The notes under the pieces are model-generated. The model worked only from the letters and a program-made list of their open reading frames with translations. It made no database searches and had not been told where the DNA came from. A stretch of 59,898 nt of DNA from Isochrysis galbana (lineage: Eukaryota > Haptophyta > Isochrysidales > Isochrysidaceae): positions 2,492,172 through 2,552,069 of the forward strand of contig CM030934.1 of the NCBI GenBank assembly GCA_018136815.1, read 5' to 3'. Positions 32,299-44,646 of the stretch are shown here, in pieces. How positions within the stretch are numbered: position 1 is the first letter of the stretch; every line of letters begins with the position of its first letter. Position numbers and translations under genes: made by a program.

Positions 32299-35200
32299 CT
32301 CCATGGCATCAACTGGAGGAGCGGGAGCACCTGGCTGCGTTGGGGTTGGAAAGAAAGCCTCAGCTGCTCGTGCGAAGACGCTTTGGGGTCGCGTCGACGT
32401 GGGCTTCGATTTCAGGATGGATGCGTCCCCTCCCCGCAACATTCGAGATGGAGTGAGAAGCGAGGCAATGGAATTCCAAGCTTTCGGGGGCTCTGGAACA
32501 GTCAACTCCGGGCTACGCGGAAGATCTTGTGGCGTAGGAGCTGTTATTTTTTGGCATGCAAGACTAGGCGTAGCGTTTGGCGAGCGAAGAAATTCACCGT
32601 CGGACACAGCGCCCATGGCCGACGTTGAAGAGGAAATTGTGTCGTAGAGAGCAGTACTCTCCTCGGATTGATGGTCGACGCTTGTCGACTCTAGATGGTG
32701 ATCGGGGTGAGCGCTATTCCCGCGGCTGCTGCCCTTGGCGCGGGAGCTGCTGCGAACTCGACCCCGCACGGCTTCAAGATTCGCCGTAGAAGTCGCACTG
32801 GGAGCTGTTTCCTGCGTGTAGGCCGCTGATGGGGCTGTGGAAGCGGCATGCAGGGCAGAAGAGGCGCTTTTTGCCGGCCTGGTCCGACGAGATGACGTGG
32901 CGACATCCCCATCTACGTTCCTCGCCATCTTTCGCCTTCCACCGCCGCGCTTCTCGGTGGGCGCCATCTCAGGAGCTGCAAAGCCTATGATCTCCTGTAG
33001 CTCGGCTGGCTGACGCGTCTCGAAACGCTGGGCAACCTCAACGAGCTTCAGGCGCAGCCAAGAGAGGGATGCCGCAGCAGATGCTGATTCAGCTCCTCGC
33101 TCCTCGTCCAAAACCTCGAGTACTTTCTTCAGTTCGTCCATCTCCATACACCCGACAGCGGCAGCCCGTGCAGCCTTACCAAGCATATTCTCCAATTTGG
33201 TTTTCTCGGCCTCTGCCGCTGCCAGGGCATCTTCACGATTTTGCAACAGCTCCTTCACTTCCGCCAAAGCCGTTTGTGAGGCCGCCAACGTCTCGAGGCT
33301 TCCAGCAAGCGCCTCGCGATCTGCTCTCCAATTTTCCGTTGCATGCCGTAGCGCCTCGGCTACGTTGCCACCCGAGACGGCTAAGGCGGAGTCGGCGTGA
33401 GCCAAAGCACGTGCTGGGAGGATCTCTGCCTCTGCTGCTGCCGCGCGAGCATTTGCGGCCTCGACTTGCTGCTCCGCCTGGAATACGAGTAATCGCGCCT
33501 CACGCTCGGCATGATACGCGAGCTCGGCTTTTGCCCTCGCACTCGCAGCCTCGTATGCGAGTTGTGCCTCGGCTCGCGCAGATACGGCAGCCATTTCAAT
33601 GATTTGTGACCTTGCTTTTTCTTCTCGAGAGGTGGCTGCCTCGGCCTCCGCCTGAGCCTTTGCCAACTGCTTCTCAGCTGCAGCAAGTGCTTCATGGGCG
33701 GCGCTGCTGCACGCAGTCTTTGCTCTCTCATGTGCCATTATCCGCTCGGCCTGAAGCTCCTCGAGGGCACGGATCTCCTCGTCACGTCGACAAAGACGTT
33801 CATGCAACTCCTCGACCTTGGCCTGAAGTGCTGTGAATGCAGCCCAGGAGCAACCACCCATCGGTTCAGCTATGGGGATTTTACCCGAGATGATGTCTCG
33901 TGCACGTGCAGCAAAGCGAAGTGTGGTGAGCGAGGGACGGAAGTGATCGCCTCCTGTTTGCACGGTTGCAACCATCAATGTGCGAGATCCTCCGCCGAGG
34001 GAATCAGCTAAGAGTCGGGTGAGCTTGTGATTGCGATAGGGAGCTGGAGCAGCGCCCGTCCCTGCTGGGCGGCGAGCGTTCCGAGAGAGCACCTGATTGG
34101 GGCAGTAGGTGTAGGCGAGGCCTAAACGACTCTAGATCTCGTCCAAGACAACAAGGAAAAAAAGACGAGCGGCGTGGTTGCGTGGGACGCGTAAAGCAAC
34201 ACCCGTTCCTGAGCAGCGCCCAGCAATCGCTCGCACATTTGCAGCGCTCGCATCAGCCTCTGGACGCACCTGTAGCACGTCGCCGAGCGCATTCAGGCTA
34301 GTGTTGATAGCACGGGACTCTGCCGCCCGTGATGGATCACAACTTGCATCCGATGCTTCAGAACCTGCCAGATCCACGAGATGAAGCTTCCCACAACGAA
34401 TCGTGGAGGACCCCTCTGGTCGAGAGTCTAGATTGACGGTGATAAGCACGTGAGATCGTGACGAACGCTCGTTGTACGCGGTAGCTGAGATTTGCCGGCT
34501 GGAAAGGGCGCGCTCAAGAAGGGTATCCATCGCCGCTCGGGATGTGACGGGATGACGAAATGTGTCAGAGCCAGTCAGATAGGCTACGGGTGGGCCACCG
34601 CGCGGGCCCTTGGCTTCGCGTAGGGTGATTGCATTCTGCGCTCGCCGTGCTGTCTCAATCTCGAAAGGAGTGGACGTGTCGGATGTTGGCATGGTCGCAA
34701 GGAGGTCACGGAACCCATCATTGTAGAGTTCGACGCATGTGATGGAAACGTGCCACTCGGTCTTTGGAGAATCGTCGATACGATCCCAAATGAGATCAAA
34801 AGAGCGAGGAATAACGCCGAGTGCGCCCGGTTCACCAACCATTGTGTACGTCTTGCCGGAACCCGTTTGTCCGTATGCCAGGACACAGGCGTTGCCTCCA
34901 TTCAGCGCCGAGAGCACCAGTGGTCGCGCTTGCGCGAATACGGACGCCTGTGTCTCCTCTGGACCGGCAACAGCATCATAGACGAACTTGCGGGACTGGG
35001 CATGGCCCCTTTTGTCATCTTCTAATCGGCGAGCTGGCGTGCGAGCGAGGCTCTCAGCATGATCGGCCTCTGACCACCCGAGCGTGCCAGCGCTCAAGCG
35101 GCCTGGTGTACTGCCTGGACGTGAGCGAGCAGGAGTGGCCGGGCGCGAGGGCGTGCGAGCTCCCGGCTCGATGTCCGACTCCATGTGCTCACGCGCAGGC

Positions 35201-35409
35201 GCAGAGATCGAGAGCGAATTTGAGCCCAGCTGCGTGATGCATGCCGGGCCTGCCTCTGGGTCAAGTGTTGGCGGTTTGATGCGTAGCACAACTCGAATGT
35301 GCTGCCCATCGGCGGCAAGCTCTGGAGAGGGCGGCGCTCGCGAGCGCGAGGGCGTGACTGCAGTCACGAGCGGTGTGGGTGAGAGTAGGGTCCCCCCCGG
35401 CGTCTGCAT
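32299..35409 (-). CDS. Kinesin motor protein with N-terminal motor and long coiled coil, 3' end in gap
   Basis: The CDS is 35409-34270 joined to 34092-32299; the intron is 34093-34269 (donor GTGCGT, acceptor TCAG). At least 978 aa are visible. I chose MQTPGGTLLSPTP (35409) because the upstream frame is low-complexity leader. The motor domain shows IRVVLRIKPP, the P-loop GQTGSGKT (about residues 181-188), switch I NERSSRSH (about 313-320), switch II DLAGSE (about 346-351), and after the intron YRNHKLTRLLADSLGG. An unusual ~75-residue Ser/Pro/Arg insert follows the first beta strand, before KFVYD. A ~300-residue Ala/Glu-rich coiled coil (RAEAQLAYEAASARAKAEL) comes next, then a disordered tail cut by the gap. 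It is a plus-end type microtubule motor by layout; the subfamily is not determined. Confidence 0.93.
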
Positions 35410-36944
35410 GCTGGCTTGATGCCCCCTCTTCTCTCCCCTTCTCCCTCGCTTCGAGTTGGACGGCAGAGCGAGAGAGCGAGAGAGCGAGAGCGAGAGGGAG
35501 GGAGGGAGGGAGAGAGCATTTGAATGCACCGGAAGGGGGGCCGGCTGACCGGCCCCTCCTTGCTCTCCCCCTGCCGGTATTCTCTCCTGATGTCCTCTCA
35601 ACTTCAACTTCAACACTTCAACGAGCACACGAGCACCTATCAGGGCTAAGAGTAACTTTATTTTTACAGCAGCAGCTTGTTGGGGGAAAACATGGAAGAT
35701 TCAGGCTACTACCGCTAGCTATAGAGGACAACGTACTCAGGGTACCGACTCACGCCATCGCCATCGCCATCGCCATCGCCTATAATCCTATAATCCTACA
35801 TGTGAAACCCTCAGCGAATAGCGTCTCAACCTATAACCCAAAACTTGGCCCAGGCCCAGGCCAGAGTTTCGCGAAATGTTTTGCAAAATTTGGGTCCTAC
35901 ATGGCATATACACTAGAAGGGCCCCGAGTATACATAGGATACGCTGTGTATACGGTCTTTCGCTGCTTCCCTAACCGCAAGGCTATGTATCGAACAAATA
36001 ATCGAAACCGAGGCACTAATCTGCCCAGAAACGGGTAACTAAACACGCACAAAGGAACAGGGAGGCGACAACGAGACGGCAAACAACCCGAAGACGCATG
36101 GGAACCACATGCAGCCGCATAAGGATCCAGTACTCGAAACAACACCGACGACGCAGTTCAAAAGGCCTTCCTGAAACACGCATCCGAAACCAGGCCCGTG
36201 GTAATGTGGTAGTGTACCAGGGCACCAAGGCCCAGGGCCGCACCCCTGACACCGAACAAAAAGGACGAAAGAGGGACCTCCATGCTAGCATATACAGCGT
36301 TACTAGTGCCTTGGGGCATGAGCCACTTGGGTGCACAAATAGTCTGTGTCTACGATACCTTGCTCGCGTGGTTTATCCGGCGCGCTTGGGCGTCGGGCCA
36401 GTGTGTCTAGGCGCGACGGTATTGTAAGTAAAATCAACTTTTACTAGGGTTCTTTCCCCGCTAGCTGTAGCCACGGCCCCCCTCTCTTCGGAAAGCAAAA
36501 GGCGGGGGGCGCGGGGGGGGGGGGGGGGGCGAGGAACGTGGGTGGGGGAGCGGCGAGCGGCGAGCGAGCGATGGACCCCTCCCCCGATGAGTACACTTGG
36601 GACTGGGACTTTTGCGGGGGGGAGGACGGCAGCAGGTTGGCCGCGCTCCGCGGCCGCCGGGGGCGAAAAGTGGCGCAACGTATTTTTTCTTCTCGAGCCC
36701 CCAAGAGAGCCATCGAGCACCGCCCCCCCCCCCCCCCCCGCCCGCCGCGGCCCGCGCCGAACGATGCCGCCTGCCCCAGCTGTCGTCGTCGAAGATGTGG
36801 AAGATGTGCCGGCACATCTCCTACCTAAACGGCGTATTTTTTGTTAGAAAGTGAAGCTCCAATATCCAATATAAAACTCTAGCATCCAATAGGATGTTAG
36901 AAAACTTAAAACTCTAGCATCCTATGAATAGAAGTGGAGATGAG
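35410..36944. other. Divergent intergenic region between kinesin and TRAPPC12
   Basis: Holds the kinesin 5' side (CT/GA-rich, about 35460-35515), a short (ATCGCC)n at about 35753-35780, and G- and C-runs at about 36505-36530 and 36722-36740. A small frame at 36571 (MDPSPDEYTWDWDFCGGED) has no support beyond its length. Confidence 0.55.
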
Positions 36945-37073
<129 letters not shown>

Positions 37074-37294
37074 GGAAGAGAAGGAGATGGGGCCGTGGAG
37101 GGAGCGAGGGAGAGAGGGAGGAGGGGAGAGAGAGAGGGCCGCGCTGGAGGCCTACGCGCCGAGAGCCGAACCCCCGCACCCCTCCCGTCTCCCTCCCCTT
37201 CCCGTCCCTCCCCCCAATTCCCCCGCGCCTGCTACCCTGTCCGCCGCGCAGTGCACGCGTCAGCGCGGGCGACGCAGCCCGAACCCTTCGCACC

Positions 37295-38815
37295 ATGAGC
37301 GCCCCGCCAGCCGCCATGCGTCCTCTAGCAATGCAGGACGTGGAGCACAACCCGCTTGGGGCTGCTCCGCCCCTCTCCTACACACCGCCACAGCCTCTTC
37401 CACCCCCGCCACAGCCACGAGTTGACCCGATGGAGCGCTTCTTGGCGGGCCCCGTTGGTCCATGGAAGCGCCCCGTCCTCGACCCGTCAACCGCGCCCAC
37501 ACGAGAGGCTCTGGAGAGGCTCGCCCGTGGTGGTTCGTGGAAGGCAGTGGCGGCTGGGGCTCAGCTTGTTCTCAGCGGGGCAGCTGCTGGTCGCGGGACA
37601 GAGTGTATACCTCTCGACGAGCAGCTACGCATCCGTTTCCTTCGCATAGCTGCGCTGGTCAAATTGCGCCAGGTTCCGACCGCAGAGCGCGAGATGTCGC
37701 TTCTCGGTGATCTGACCGGGGATACGTGGCACTATGAGACACACCGACCACCGTCGGGTACAAATGATGGTCACGCCGAGGCTGTTGCCCCAATAAAGCA
37801 TGGCTCCATGGTTCCTTTCGAAATGCTTCACTTTCATGCTCTTATGCCCTCATACAGCGGCCAACATACGACAGCGATCGCACGCATCCTCTCATTACTA
37901 CAAGTCCTTGCAAGACGACCCTGGCCGGAGGCTGCACTTGAGTCTACTACAGGAGACCCCGATCTGAACAATGGCGAGGTACTGGACTTGGAGACCATGA
38001 TGCGCCTGCAGCAGCAAAGACGAACCCTCCATCTTTCGCTAGTCAACGAGTACGGTGCGTGCGCGGAATATCCGCTCGCAGTGGCTCATCTAGAGAGGCT
38101 CATTGAGGCCGAACCGCACGATCAGTCACCGCCGGGTCTCGGGACTGCAGCCGGCCTTGCTGACGGCACGAGTTTCGGTCGGGCTGAGCTCCTGTCGTTG
38201 CTAGGTCGGCTTCTTTTGCAGGCAGGCAACATCGACGCCGCAGAGGACGCATTCAACAGGCTCGAGTGTCTAGTGGCCGACTCGGATGCTTGCATGGATG
38301 TGAGGATGAACCGAGGCTGCTTGCTAGTTGCGCAAGGTGAGTCACTCTATTTGCCTACCTGCAAAGACTGCTTCAGACGTGATGCAGCGGCCAATATTCA
38401 TCTGCTCTAAGCCCGTGGTATTGTAGGGTTTTGGCTGGCTGGCTCGTGTCGCCCCCTCGAATTTCCTTAAATTGCATCCCTCATCCGACGCGCGATCGTA
38501 GGTCTCTACGACGCAGCGCTCAACGAATTTGATGCAGCGCTCCACCTCTCGTCCGGTCAGAATGCCACCGCCGCCAACAATCGCGCCACCTGCCTCCTCT
38601 ATACCGGCCGGGTTTCTGAGGCTATCGCGACGCTCGAAAACTTGCTCCGCGCCGATCCCCCTCGGCACGCAACCGTGGCGGTCGTGACCAACTTAGGTAG
38701 GCTTTACCAAATGAAGGAGGGGGGCGACGTTGCGAAAGCAGCCCTCAATGCGCTAATCAGTGCCGTTAGCTCGGAAGAGCTCGATCTCACGATACTACAT
38801 CCAGCATCGACGTGA
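37295..38815 (+). CDS. TRAPPC12: TRAPPC12-like TPR protein (TRAPPIII trafficking complex)
   Basis: The CDS is 37295-38336 joined to 38502-38815, 451 aa. The intron is 38337-38501 (donor GTGAGT, acceptor GTAG) and splits a glycine codon. After a Pro-rich N-terminus (~55 aa) come WKAVAAGAQLVLSGAA, LRIRFLRIAALVKLRQVPTAEREMSLLGDL, a GSMVPFEMLHFHAL block and TPR-like helices (GRLLLQAGNIDAAEDAFNRL; ATAANNRATCLLYTGRVSEAI). This matches the C-terminal TPR half of human TRAPPC12 in order and spacing. The protein is shorter than the animal one, lacking most of the long N-terminal region. The family acts in the TRAPPIII complex in ER-Golgi and autophagy traffic. It ends LDLTILHPAST. Single gene, no operon-like context. 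Confidence 0.85.
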
Positions 38816-40664
38816 TGAAGCTTCTGCATCTCTTGCGTCTAAGGAGCGAACCTTATTCTGGGACGCAAAGGGAAGCAATCCAACTTGATCAAGTGACTGC
38901 ACCCCGATTCGATAGCCGTCGAGCGGGTGTGGGTCATATGAGGTGAATTGTCTTCTGCGCATTGCATGTCGTCCACTGGCACAGGCCACCGCCACACGCC
39001 CACACAGGGGCCTTGCCTCGAGACATCACTCCCGAAAGGCTCATCGGCGACAATTTACCAGGTATGGGACCTACGACCAACTGCGGCGCTTGGTGGTTGT
39101 ATCAAAAGTGGCTTCATAAGTTATGAGTAGGTCAGTCAAAGAGTGATTTATAACTACTAACATGCGGAGGGGGCTGCATTGTTTGACCGTTCACCGAAGC
39201 CCAAGAAAAACCTTCTGGGGGGCTTGCCTGCCTCCACGAAAAATTGCCGAGAATTATGATGGGGTTTACCGCTCCCCTCGCCCCCACTCTGCACACGCGC
39301 TGGGCTCTAACAGTACAGATCTGGCGGTCGCACCGCGGGGCCAATAAGGTTATTTCGGGGCAGTTGTTTCATGATACGCGATTCCCCCCCGAGATCCGTC
39401 CGCGCTATCGGGCGCCCGACCTTCATCTGGTGCCTAGAGCAGGGCCCCTTCCTCCTCCTAGGACTCCTACCTCCTATGCCGTAGCGGTAGCGGGCTGGCG
39501 GCGGCCTGGATCCCGACTTATCCTGTAAACAAGCGCATGACTTTCGCATTTTTTGGTGGGCGGAGCTCTCGCTCTCGCCCACCCCTTCTCCGTGCTCTCT
39601 CTCCCTTCTCTTGCGGCACGCGCGATGGTGCACCTGCGCAAGGCCTCCAACTGCTCCTTAGCGGCCGCGGGAGGCGTTGAAGGTGAAGGCAAAAACAAGG
39701 CGCCCGCGGCGCGAGCTGCGAATGAGTAGAGAGTAGAGATATTCTACGTGTGTATATTGGGAATAATCACTGGTTAGATCACACCAAACCTGGGTATCCT
39801 GGGTATCCATGTGGAATCTTACACAATTCATGTGAAGAGGCTAGACATCAGTATATCAGTATAGCGACATGACAAACAAAACGCGTGAACGCCATTACCA
39901 TTAGAGCACACCACAAACAAAAAAGGAAGGTGAAAAGTGACGATCAAGATCAAGCAGAGAGAGGGATCAAAAAAAGCGTTAAACCTCAAAAACATAAACG
40001 GTCTGTGTTACGTTCAACTTCTTTACAACACAACTAAGAACAAGAACTGCCATGTCCAGGTCCAGATGTTACAAACGAAAACGACAAACGTGTAACGAAA
40101 CGACTTTTTCTTCTTCTTAGGGTGTGTGTGTGTGCGAAAACGTTTGTGTTTGTGACAGTATATATAACAATGGATATCTAGGGCGCGTGGAGTTCCCTTC
40201 GCCTTCGGTTGAGGAGGAAGAAGACGTCCAAGAGTGTGATGTTCGAGCAGTATTTCGTTGGTATTCTTGGCGGCTACCCCTAACCCCTGCACCTGTACCT
40301 GTACCCCTGTGCTTCTGTGCTTTGGTGTCTGGCAGACATGTCTGGAGGAAGGGGCGCTTGTAGAGTGGTTTTCTGTCCGCATAGCGTTTTCGCACGTAAT
40401 GTTAATCTTGAAGTAAAATAAAATTATCCGATATTTTCGAAAGGCTCATTCTGAAGTTTGCTCAGGACAAAGCCGCCCCTAATAGCTAAAAGTAGAGGGA
40501 GTACGGATTGGCATTGGCATTAGTTGTGTAGTCGTTACTTTTACTTTCTCTAGCAAGTAGAAAATACTATCATTCTCTCCTCGAGTCCCGCGCGCCTACC
40601 GGCCGACCTGTGAAAGCGATCCGTGGCCGAGTGTTGCCCTTCTCTCTGCCCCGACCATCTGGGC
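38816..40664. other. Intergenic; diverged copy of a dispersed repeat at ~39180-39350
   Basis: The block GCCCAAGAAAAACCTTCTGG ... CTGGCGGTCGCACCGCGGGG lines up with the repeat at 48231-48600 and 54173-54560 at lower identity. The remainder (39540-40660) has only short ORFs. Confidence 0.55.
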
Positions 40665-41186
40665 ATGGCGGAGAGAGAGAATGTAATCCGGCGTTCGCGG
40701 CACGCTATTGAGATGCTCCAGGCTGAGCTCGAGGCCGAGAGGCTGCGGCACATCAGCTCGGTGCAGAGACTTGAAGCCGAGGCTGCAGGTCGAGCTGCGG
40801 AAACTGACTCAGCATTGCAGACGGCCTTGGCAGAGATCGAGCGACTCGAGAGTGAGCTCGCAACGCGAGAGAGTGTTTCTAGAGAACGAGAAGATTGCAC
40901 AATTCCAGAGCGTTCAGAAATGCCGCCCGTTCGAACTATGGATGAAGGGACGCAGATTCCAACCCCACAAGAGTTGAGAGCTTCGGTGAGTGATGCACCT
41001 CTTTCTACACTCTCCTCTAGCCCTGCCCAAACAGCTGCTTCCAGCCCTGTTCAGACAGCTGTGTCCAGCCCTAGTCAGTCGAGTCCATCCAATTCTGCTG
41101 CAGTATCTCCAGCGTTCCAAAACGCCCAGGCCAAGCTATGTGCCCTTGTAGCAAAAGATTTCCTTGATCTGGTCAGCTTCTTGTGA
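40665..41186 (+). CDS. Small coiled-coil protein, unknown function
   Basis: A 173-residue frame starts MAERENVIRRSRHAIEMLQA; an upstream in-frame ATG at 40623 adds 14 less plausible residues. Residues ~5-75 form a convincing heptad-rich coiled coil (LQAELEAERLRHISSVQRLE, ALAEIERLESELATRES). A disordered Ser/Pro/Gln region with a repeated SSPAQTA/SSPVQTA/SSPSQS motif follows, and the end is LCALVAKDFLDLVSFL. I recognise no family. Codon use is GC-rich and like the neighbouring genes. It could be one exon of a larger gene; no clear acceptor or donor decides this. Confidence 0.5.
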   Translation: MAERENVIRRSRHAIEMLQAELEAERLRHISSVQRLEAEAAGRAAETDSALQTALAEIERLESELATRESVSREREDCTIPERSEMPPVRTMDEGTQIPTPQELRASVSDAPLSTLSSSPAQTAASSPVQTAVSSPSQSSPSNSAAVSPAFQNAQAKLCALVAKDFLDLVSFL

Positions 41187-42849
41187 CACCGTCTGAATCT
41201 GACGCTTGCCTCCGTCGTGCTTACCATTTGGCAACCCCTCTGTCGAGGATCGTATATCATTAAAACCTGCTCATGTTCTCGATGAGCGCACTGCTTTTGG
41301 GTCTTGGCGGAGAGACTTGCTTCCCGGCTCGCGCTTCCCCATTCATGGCACCAAGACCCATCTCTTTCTACCAGACATAATACTACTTTTAGCCTGTTGC
41401 GGGTAGGGAGAGTCCGTCCCCGCGCCCGAGAGGACCAGTTTAACCCCTCTCTCCCGCCGGGATCCCCCGAAGGTGCGTTTCGGCCGAAGGCCCGCCTCAG
41501 CGGCCCCTCCATTCCCATTCCCCCCCCTTTTTCGTATTCCCGAGGGCCGCTGCCCCGGGGCCGCGGGGGAGACCTTCCCCATCTTCCCGGCACGGTCCCT
41601 AGGTCCCCCTTCCTTGTCTCTTAGCCACCCCGCCCTGTTTACTCCCTCGAGTGTTCCCGCGCCCCCTTCCCGTATCTCTTTACCTTTTCCCGCCACGCCT
41701 TCCGTCTTCCGTCCCGATGTCCGACGCTTTTGACTTTTGACCCTCTGCCCTCTGTCCCGTTATGCCCCCATGTGCTGCCCCACGTCATGTGCTGAGCCCT
41801 CGGTTGGCCCACCAGCAACGGCCCCGCCCCCTGTCCATACGCGTGCTCCGTACCCGACGTCCCCCGGTTCCTCCCCGTCCCTCCCCACTCCCTTTGTCCA
41901 TACAAATCCCTCTTATGATCCACAGCCACAGCTCCACCCATACCACCACAGTTGCACCGCTGCCAACACAGCCCAGTCACTCACTATGGGGGTGAAGAGG
42001 GCACCAGCTGCAATGGGTGGATAGAGGGCTAAATAAAAACATCTGAAGATTCTGGGCTAACACTTACTACGGACTAGTTATACTTTACCTTTACCTCCCT
42101 ATATCGACACCGCCCTTTCTAAATAAAGCCTTTCTTCCCTTTGCTCCTCGCTCCACCTCCTTCCCCTCCTTCCCCTTCCTTTCTTTCCTTCTTCTTTGGT
42201 TTCAGGGCTCCGGCTCAGGTGCACTACCTTATTAGGCCTGGTCCAAAGCCAAAGCGTGGGGTCCGGGCAGGCCTTTTGACTAGCTAGTTCTTGTGGTTGC
42301 TGGGTTGCTCGTGTATTTGGGTTTTCTCTTCAAGTCTCTTTTTAGCGTTGTTTGTTTGTTTGAGGTGTGAGGTGGTGTGGGTGTGGGCATTAGCATAAGT
42401 CGTCTTGTGTGTGTTAGATGCTCTCTAGTCTTTAGTCTTGTGTCCTATGCTTTTCGCTTTTCCCTTGCGGGCTTGCGGGTTCCTCAACAACGTGTGACGT
42501 GTGCCACTCCTAGTTTGGTGGCTATTGTATAAGGAGTTCCGCGCTGGGTATTAGTTCATCATATTGGCCTAATTTTAATCGGGCGCGCGCATGGATGGAC
42601 CATGCATGGAATGATGGGCATGAGCTCTGTGCAGCTCTGCCCGTCGACGGGGAGGGGAGCCCGCGGCCCGCGGATCGGCTGGCGCGCGCGCGTGGTGGGG
42701 TGGGATGCCAGGGGCCAAGGGTGAGGGAAGAAAGACACACCTCAGCGCGCGCCCATGCCCATTACCATTACCCATTACTCCACGCGCGCGTCCGATCGGC
42801 TGGGCTTCGTGTACCCGACGGGGCGGTGGGGTCATGTCCAGACGAAGGG
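41187..42849. other. Intergenic, no supported gene
   Basis: Pyrimidine-rich and GC-rich sequence with short overlapping ORFs. Nothing recognisable. Confidence 0.5.
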
Positions 42850-42866
42850 GCCCTGAACACTATCTA

Positions 42867-43799
42867 ATCTAACTGAGCATTAGTACCACTACTCTCACTA
42901 GCCCGGTACTAACACGACAACCCTCAGTGCACCTGCCCGTACACCTTGACGCGTGCTGATGCCACAGATACATACTCCTATGCACCCCTCCACATCTCCC
43001 CCCTCGCAGGCCCCCGGCTCCCATTCTAACTCCCCACAAGTTAGAATGAGGGAAAACCCATTGAGGCGGTCCGGTCGACGCCGGCCGACTCTCCGGGAAA
43101 AAGCAACGGGGGGGGGGGGGGAACTCTCGTCAACAAAGGGGAACGGCCCTTACCAGCTCGCGCCGTGAGCGATCCTCGAGAAATAAGTGGCCGCGACTCG
43201 AGTAACCTGTGCCACTCCTAGGGTACTCTCCTCGACCTTGGGTCACTCCCTTCTCTCTCCCTCCTGTCGCCAGCCGCCCCCTTCCCGTTTGCTAACGCAA
43301 ACAGGGCCTGTTTCTCACCGCACTCCGTCGGGGGGGGTGCAAAATCCCCCCTCTCCCTCTCTCCACTCTCACCCCGCGTCGTCCCTGTGGCGCGTCGCCA
43401 TGCGCGCGCCCTGGCCTGCTCTCAGAGGTCTTGTGGGGGCTCCCAAAGGGCAAAGGGCCAGCAGGGCAGCTCAGGGGGCAGTGGAGGCTGGGGCTCAGCC
43501 CCTGGCCCCCCCTGCCTCTCCCACGCTTGCCACGCTGGTCATGGGAGCCTCCCAGAGGCCCCTGTATGCCTGGCGACCAGGGACAGGGGGGGAGTCAGCT
43601 CGAGGGCAGGCCCAATGCGGGCGTGGGAGTACGGCTCGCGGCCCGCGCCCACTGGGGGTCTGGGCTGTCTTGTTGAGTGCCCTGCCCCTGCCAGAGGGCA
43701 GGGGCTGGGGTTGAATGTGCGGGCCCACCCCGGGGGGTGTCCGCGATGGAGAGAGGGGGGCGCGAGGCCCCCATTGACCCCCACTTATAAAAGTAGGTT
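42867..43799 (-). mobile_element. ~940 bp non-autonomous retroposon, full copy with 17 bp TSD
   Basis: Read on the minus strand it starts AACCTACTTTTATAAGTGGG at 43799 and ends near AATGCTCAGTTAGAT at 42867. It is flanked by the direct repeat GCCCTGAACACTATCTA (42850-42866 and 43800-43816). The interior is GC-rich (TGCCAGGGGCTG-type hairpins, CCCGGAGAGTC, G-run) with no conserved ORF. A 17 bp duplication fits target-primed reverse transcription, hence a SINE-like or internally deleted LINE derivative. Confidence 0.85.
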
Positions 43800-43882
43800 G
43801 CCCTGAACACTATCTATCTCTATCTATCTCTATCTCCATCGACGATTGATTGACCATTGACCATACCACCATTCAACCATAA

Positions 43883-43912
43883 TACCATGACCATGACCAT
43901 GACCATGACACG
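43883..43912. repeat. Short (CCATGA)n microsatellite
   Basis: Four to five tandem CCATGA units next to ACCATT-type variants. Confidence 0.85.
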
Positions 43913-44139
43913 AGCGCGCGGAACGCGTTACACTACCTAACACCTCGCCCGTTGCCGAGGGCCGGTGGCCGGTGGGCCTCGAAGCAAAAAAAACAAAAAT
44001 TTCGCGAAAATTTTGAAAATTGGAATTGGAAATTGGAAATTGGGGTAGCCCTATCCGAAAATCTGTGCAAATCCACCAATACTTCCGAAAGAAATTTGGG
44101 CATGTTGGACGCGAAAACCTGGTCGGGCCCAATCAAGGT

Positions 44140-44312
44140 GCCAAGGTGTATGGGCAAGTGCAAGTGCAAGTGCGCTGAAAGCTGTCGTTATAGTGATAGT
44201 AAGTAGTAAGTAGTAAGTAGTAAGTACCGGGCTAGTGCTAGTGCTAGTGGCAGTAGTGGTAGTGGTAGTGGTACTAACAGCTAATAGAACACTCAGATTT
44301 TTATTATTATCT
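44140..44312 (+). repeat. 3' end fragment of the ~940 bp retroposon family
   Basis: CCAAGGTGTATGGGCAAGTG through a GTAGTAA microsatellite to ACTCAGATTTTTATTATTAT matches the 3' tail of the full copies. The 5' part is missing, consistent with 5' truncation on insertion. Confidence 0.75.
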
Positions 44313-44646
44313 ATGTCAAGAACACCCTCAAACACAGAGGCCATCTTGCTGAAGGGGCTCCATCCTGCCTAAATTATGGGCAGGCCGTCCAGCCAAAATA
44401 TCAAGGCTATAGGGCCCACCAGCCGAAATCAAAGATAAAAAAAGGCACATGACCATGAGACCATGAGTACTCGTATGCACTAAAGTAAGGTTTTTTATCG
44501 TGCTGCTGCCAGCGCAGGCTCCCGCGCGACTCTTGGCCAGTCAAACACACGAGCTTACTGGCCCACGCCTTCCTCCTGCCGCCACAGCCGCCCGCTCTCT
44601 CCGCACCCTCCGACCCCCACTTCCCCCCTTGGCTTGAGCATCAGCG

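Noticed and set aside
36571-36828. Small ORF starting MDPSPDEYTWDWDF
   Set aside because: It begins plausibly but soon runs into Pro/Arg low complexity made by C-runs; no second line of support.
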